NCBI GenBank assembly: GCA_964598395.1
Contig: CAZRBW010000088.1
Coordinates: forward strand, 1 to 7,698
Source of the DNA: CAXBDP01 sp964598395
GTDB taxonomy: Bacteria; Bacteroidota; Bacteroidia; Cytophagales; Cyclobacteriaceae
Length of the DNA stretch: 7,698 bases
Direction of reading: 5' to 3'
The position numbers and the translations under genes are program-made. Below are positions 5,717 through 7,698 of the stretch, in pieces (the first letter of the stretch is position 1; each line of letters starts with the position of its first letter). Below the pieces are notes generated by a model. The model was not told where the DNA came from and made no database searches. It worked only from the letters and a program-made list of their open reading frames with translations.

Positions 5717-5871
5717 GCAATTCATATTACTATGTTGAATTGATTCAACTTATAATGTAAAATCAGTTATTACTAAGAAAACAATTAGACGATTAAGAAC
5801 GTGGATTAGTAATAGGGTAATTTGGTTATATTTAATTGTGATTTATAAAATTGAGGAAAGGGTTTTTATAT
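5717..5871. other. Short B-to-C spacer lacking the small gene
   Basis: The first ~85 bases after the stop show eroded similarity to the spacer that follows the other large genes (both begin AAGCAATTCA and keep ACTATGTTG shortly after), but the - strand small gene, its promoter and the long inverted repeat are absent. A perfect palindrome, GTTGAAT-TG-ATTCAAC (5734-5749), lies 18 bases after the stop and could be a weak mRNA 3'-end structure; no T-run follows it. A TTTG (5821-5824) and TAAAATTG (5846-5853), 21 bases apart, are a tentative promoter. The upstream direct repeats of copies A and B are missing. Confidence 0.5.
5854..5861 (+). promoter_or_regulatory. Shine-Dalgarno-like site of copy C
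   Basis: AGGAAAGG lies 10 bases before the ATG at 5872. Copies A and B have only an AAAAAGATAAG stretch at a comparable place, so copy C has a stronger ribosome site and supports the ATG start chosen. Confidence 0.45.
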
Positions 5872-7698
5872 ATGAGTTGCCTAAAATTATTCATCCAAAA
5901 TTTCATTTTAATTTTCTGCTTGCACTTGAGCTTATCTCTTACAGCTCAAAACCGACTTTTATTGGACAAGCAATTTATCTACCCGGGTGAGCAGCTAGGC
6001 TATACGTATATTAATAAACAGCAAGAGGCTGATAATTTGCTTTACTTAGCTATTGTGGATTTGCAAAGTCAGGAAATCGTAGATTTTGTATTTCATGGTC
6101 TTGAGGATAAAATAATAGAAGGAGCAATTAAGCTATCCAAAAACTTAGTACCTGGATACTATGCACTCTTGGCTGCAAAATATGGGAGTAAAGAAATTCA
6201 TTATGAACAATTTTGGGTTAGGGACCCACTTTGGCGGTCATTAGGTGGGCGAGAAATGATCGTATCGGAGGTAGGAGATTCATTAAAGATTTATGGCAAA
6301 GTTACTGGAGCCAACACCCATGTGAGTTTTTTTATGACCACTGAGTCTGCAATTAACGATACCCCGAGTATTGACTTAAATGAGGCTGGTGAGTTTGAGG
6401 TTTTTCTAGCTAAGGACTCAATTCTTAATAAGGATATGCCAGTTTGGGCTTTGGTAGAATTACGGAATGAGAATGCCCAATTAGCCATCCATCGCTTTCC
6501 AATCCATTGGCCGCATTTAGGTGAAAAATCAACTGCTGAAAAAGTCAATCCATCATGGATTAGCCTATTGAGTGATCAGGTAATAATTCATGCACCTGTA
6601 GTAGGAGAGTTTAGCATAGAATCGATGGATGAGATAATTATCCTAGAAGATCCCATATTTCCAGAAGACACGCTAAGCTATTACAGATCAGACTTGCCTA
6701 CGGGCAAATTAAAGCTGCACTATAAGCCCATAAATGCAAATGAATTTTCCACAGAAGAACTATGGAATTATCCTCAACTAGCAAAGGAAGCCGTTAACCG
6801 AAGAATTATTGCGCAAGGTGGAGAGGAATTAGCTTTAGAATTGCCTGAAATCATAAATCCATGGGTGTTGGAGGGAAATCATTTTCTGTCCATGAAGCTG
6901 GACAGCGAAGCCAGGTTACTGGAGGAGAGATATACTGGAATACTTATGATGGCAGACACCTTAAACAGTACCTTGGATATGGTGACGATGCGTTCGAATG
7001 ACCCAGATAGATTACGATCGAATCGGGCAGTAATGTTTACAAATGGAGAGTATTTGCTGGAGTTTAGAACGGATGAAAACGGAGCATTTAGCATCAACCG
7101 TTCCGAGGCACCTATATATGGGTTTGAAGAAGGGAGACTAAGATACAGAGAAGAAGAGAGTCTAGTTCGTTTGGAGGCAACCTACCCTACTATTGAGCAA
7201 ATAAAAGATCAGTTAACTATGCTCCTTGGTGCCATGCACCCAAAGATTATAGAGAAGGACGCATTGCTTTCTAATCGAGCTATTGAAGTGGATGAGCTAT
7301 TTGGAAACGATGAAAGAACCATAGACTTAGATGAGGTGGTCATCCAAGGACAAAATATGCAAGAGCGGATTGACGCAGTACTCAATGACCCATTCGCCGT
7401 AGATTGGTTAAATGAGGATTGGGTATGTATGCATGGAGTTTTAAATGGCGAACTCGGGTATTCTGAATGCGTTCCTATAATAGGAAACCACCCACTTTCC
7501 CCAGAAAGAATCCCCTTGCACTTAATTTATGAGCGTGAGAGGTTGAAACAAGATCCTCTGAGCTCAGCCGCTAAATTTAAGAGACTTTTTTATAATCCTT
7601 TTGCCACAATTTCTTATGCAAGTAAACGAATAATTGATGAATATTTAGGTCATGTTTCAAAAGCCTGGAGACCCTATTTTTGGGATCCAGATGATTAC
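5872..7698 (+). CDS. Secreted MG2-like multidomain protein, copy C (partial, 609 codons, C-terminus off the window)
   Basis: I translated this frame by hand: it is open for exactly 609 codons to the last base. It starts MSCLKLFIQNFILIF, unlike A and B, then joins them at CLHLSLSLTAQNRLLLDKQ, so the homology begins inside the signal peptide (about 5912). Cleavage is expected after LTA. The second beta domain is divergent (KVTGANTHVSFFMTTES where A has RVTNVNTQLSIYFTTNP). A block at 6757-6912 is almost identical in DNA to A and B (153/156 to A). After that it follows A (ARLLEERYTGILMM). It keeps TIDLDEVVIQG, NDPFAVDWLN-E-DWVC (Cys519) and a second Cys (533), and ends at SKAWRPYFWDPDDY just before the conserved 75-residue C-terminal domain, so the full protein should be near 684 aa. 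It differs from copies A and B in promoter, leader and ribosome site. Function is unknown; export is well supported. Confidence 0.88.
   Translation, partial: MSCLKLFIQNFILIFCLHLSLSLTAQNRLLLDKQFIYPGEQLGYTYINKQQEADNLLYLAIVDLQSQEIVDFVFHGLEDKIIEGAIKLSKNLVPGYYALLAAKYGSKEIHYEQFWVRDPLWRSLGGREMIVSEVGDSLKIYGKVTGANTHVSFFMTTESAINDTPSIDLNEAGEFEVFLAKDSILNKDMPVWALVELRNENAQLAIHRFPIHWPHLGEKSTAEKVNPSWISLLSDQVIIHAPVVGEFSIESMDEIIILEDPIFPEDTLSYYRSDLPTGKLKLHYKPINANEFSTEELWNYPQLAKEAVNRRIIAQGGEELALELPEIINPWVLEGNHFLSMKLDSEARLLEERYTGILMMADTLNSTLDMVTMRSNDPDRLRSNRAVMFTNGEYLLEFRTDENGAFSINRSEAPIYGFEEGRLRYREEESLVRLEATYPTIEQIKDQLTMLLGAMHPKIIEKDALLSNRAIEVDELFGNDERTIDLDEVVIQGQNMQERIDAVLNDPFAVDWLNEDWVCMHGVLNGELGYSECVPIIGNHPLSPERIPLHLIYERERLKQDPLSSAAKFKRLFYNPFATISYASKRIIDEYLGHVSKAWRPYFWDPDDY
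7444..7698 (+). other. Hypervariable segment of copy C (residues 525-609, reaches window end)
   Basis: After DWVCMHGVL the copy has NGELGYSECVPIIGNHP, then PLHLIYERERLKQ and a unique stretch (SSAAKFKRLFYNPFATIS) before SKAWRPYFWDPDDY. Cys533 is closer to the first Cys than in A or B (14 residues apart, against 22 and 19), showing indels as well as substitutions in the loop between the two cysteines. Confidence 0.7.

Overview
The window is AT-rich DNA that I infer comes from a member of the Bacteroidota. The evidence is signal peptides ending in the typical 'TAQ' cleavage context, a promoter-like TTTG-N19-TAnnTTTG arrangement instead of an E. coli type promoter, weak or absent Shine-Dalgarno sites, and large secreted beta-proteins that resemble the MG2-like (macroglobulin-like) surface/periplasmic proteins of that phylum. 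No transposase, integrase, phage, RNA or CRISPR gene is visible.

The whole window is a tandem array of one gene family on the + strand. It holds the last 50 codons of a first copy (1-153), a complete copy A (861-2963, 700 aa), a complete copy B (3671-5716, 681 aa) and a third copy C that runs off the end (5872-7698, 609 codons, no stop). Between the first copy and A, and again between A and B, lies the same spacer. It carries a 71-aa secreted four-cysteine protein on the - strand (385-600 and 3195-3410), a possible 43-aa + strand ORF and several small inverted or direct repeats. The B-to-C spacer (5717-5871) is short and lacks the small gene.

Bases 1-1442 and 2811-4252 are identical in every line I compared, covering coding and non-coding DNA alike. 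Identity then drops abruptly at 1443/4253. Past that point the three large genes are mosaics: blocks almost identical at the DNA level alternate with blocks that differ strongly, and the pairing changes (A matches B in the N-terminal part, A matches C after 1904). A segment of about 80-100 residues after a conserved NDPFAVDWLN-x-DWVC motif is hypervariable, and it is followed by a 75-residue conserved C-terminal domain. The picture is an expanding, recombining array of secreted proteins with an exchangeable variable segment, interleaved with a small Cys-rich exported protein. Function is not established. A role in surface recognition or diversification is inference.

The two window ends lie in the same family at positions only 25 codons apart (C stops just before the point where the first copy's remnant begins). 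Either the array continues on both sides, or the ends reflect assembly breaks in a repeat.
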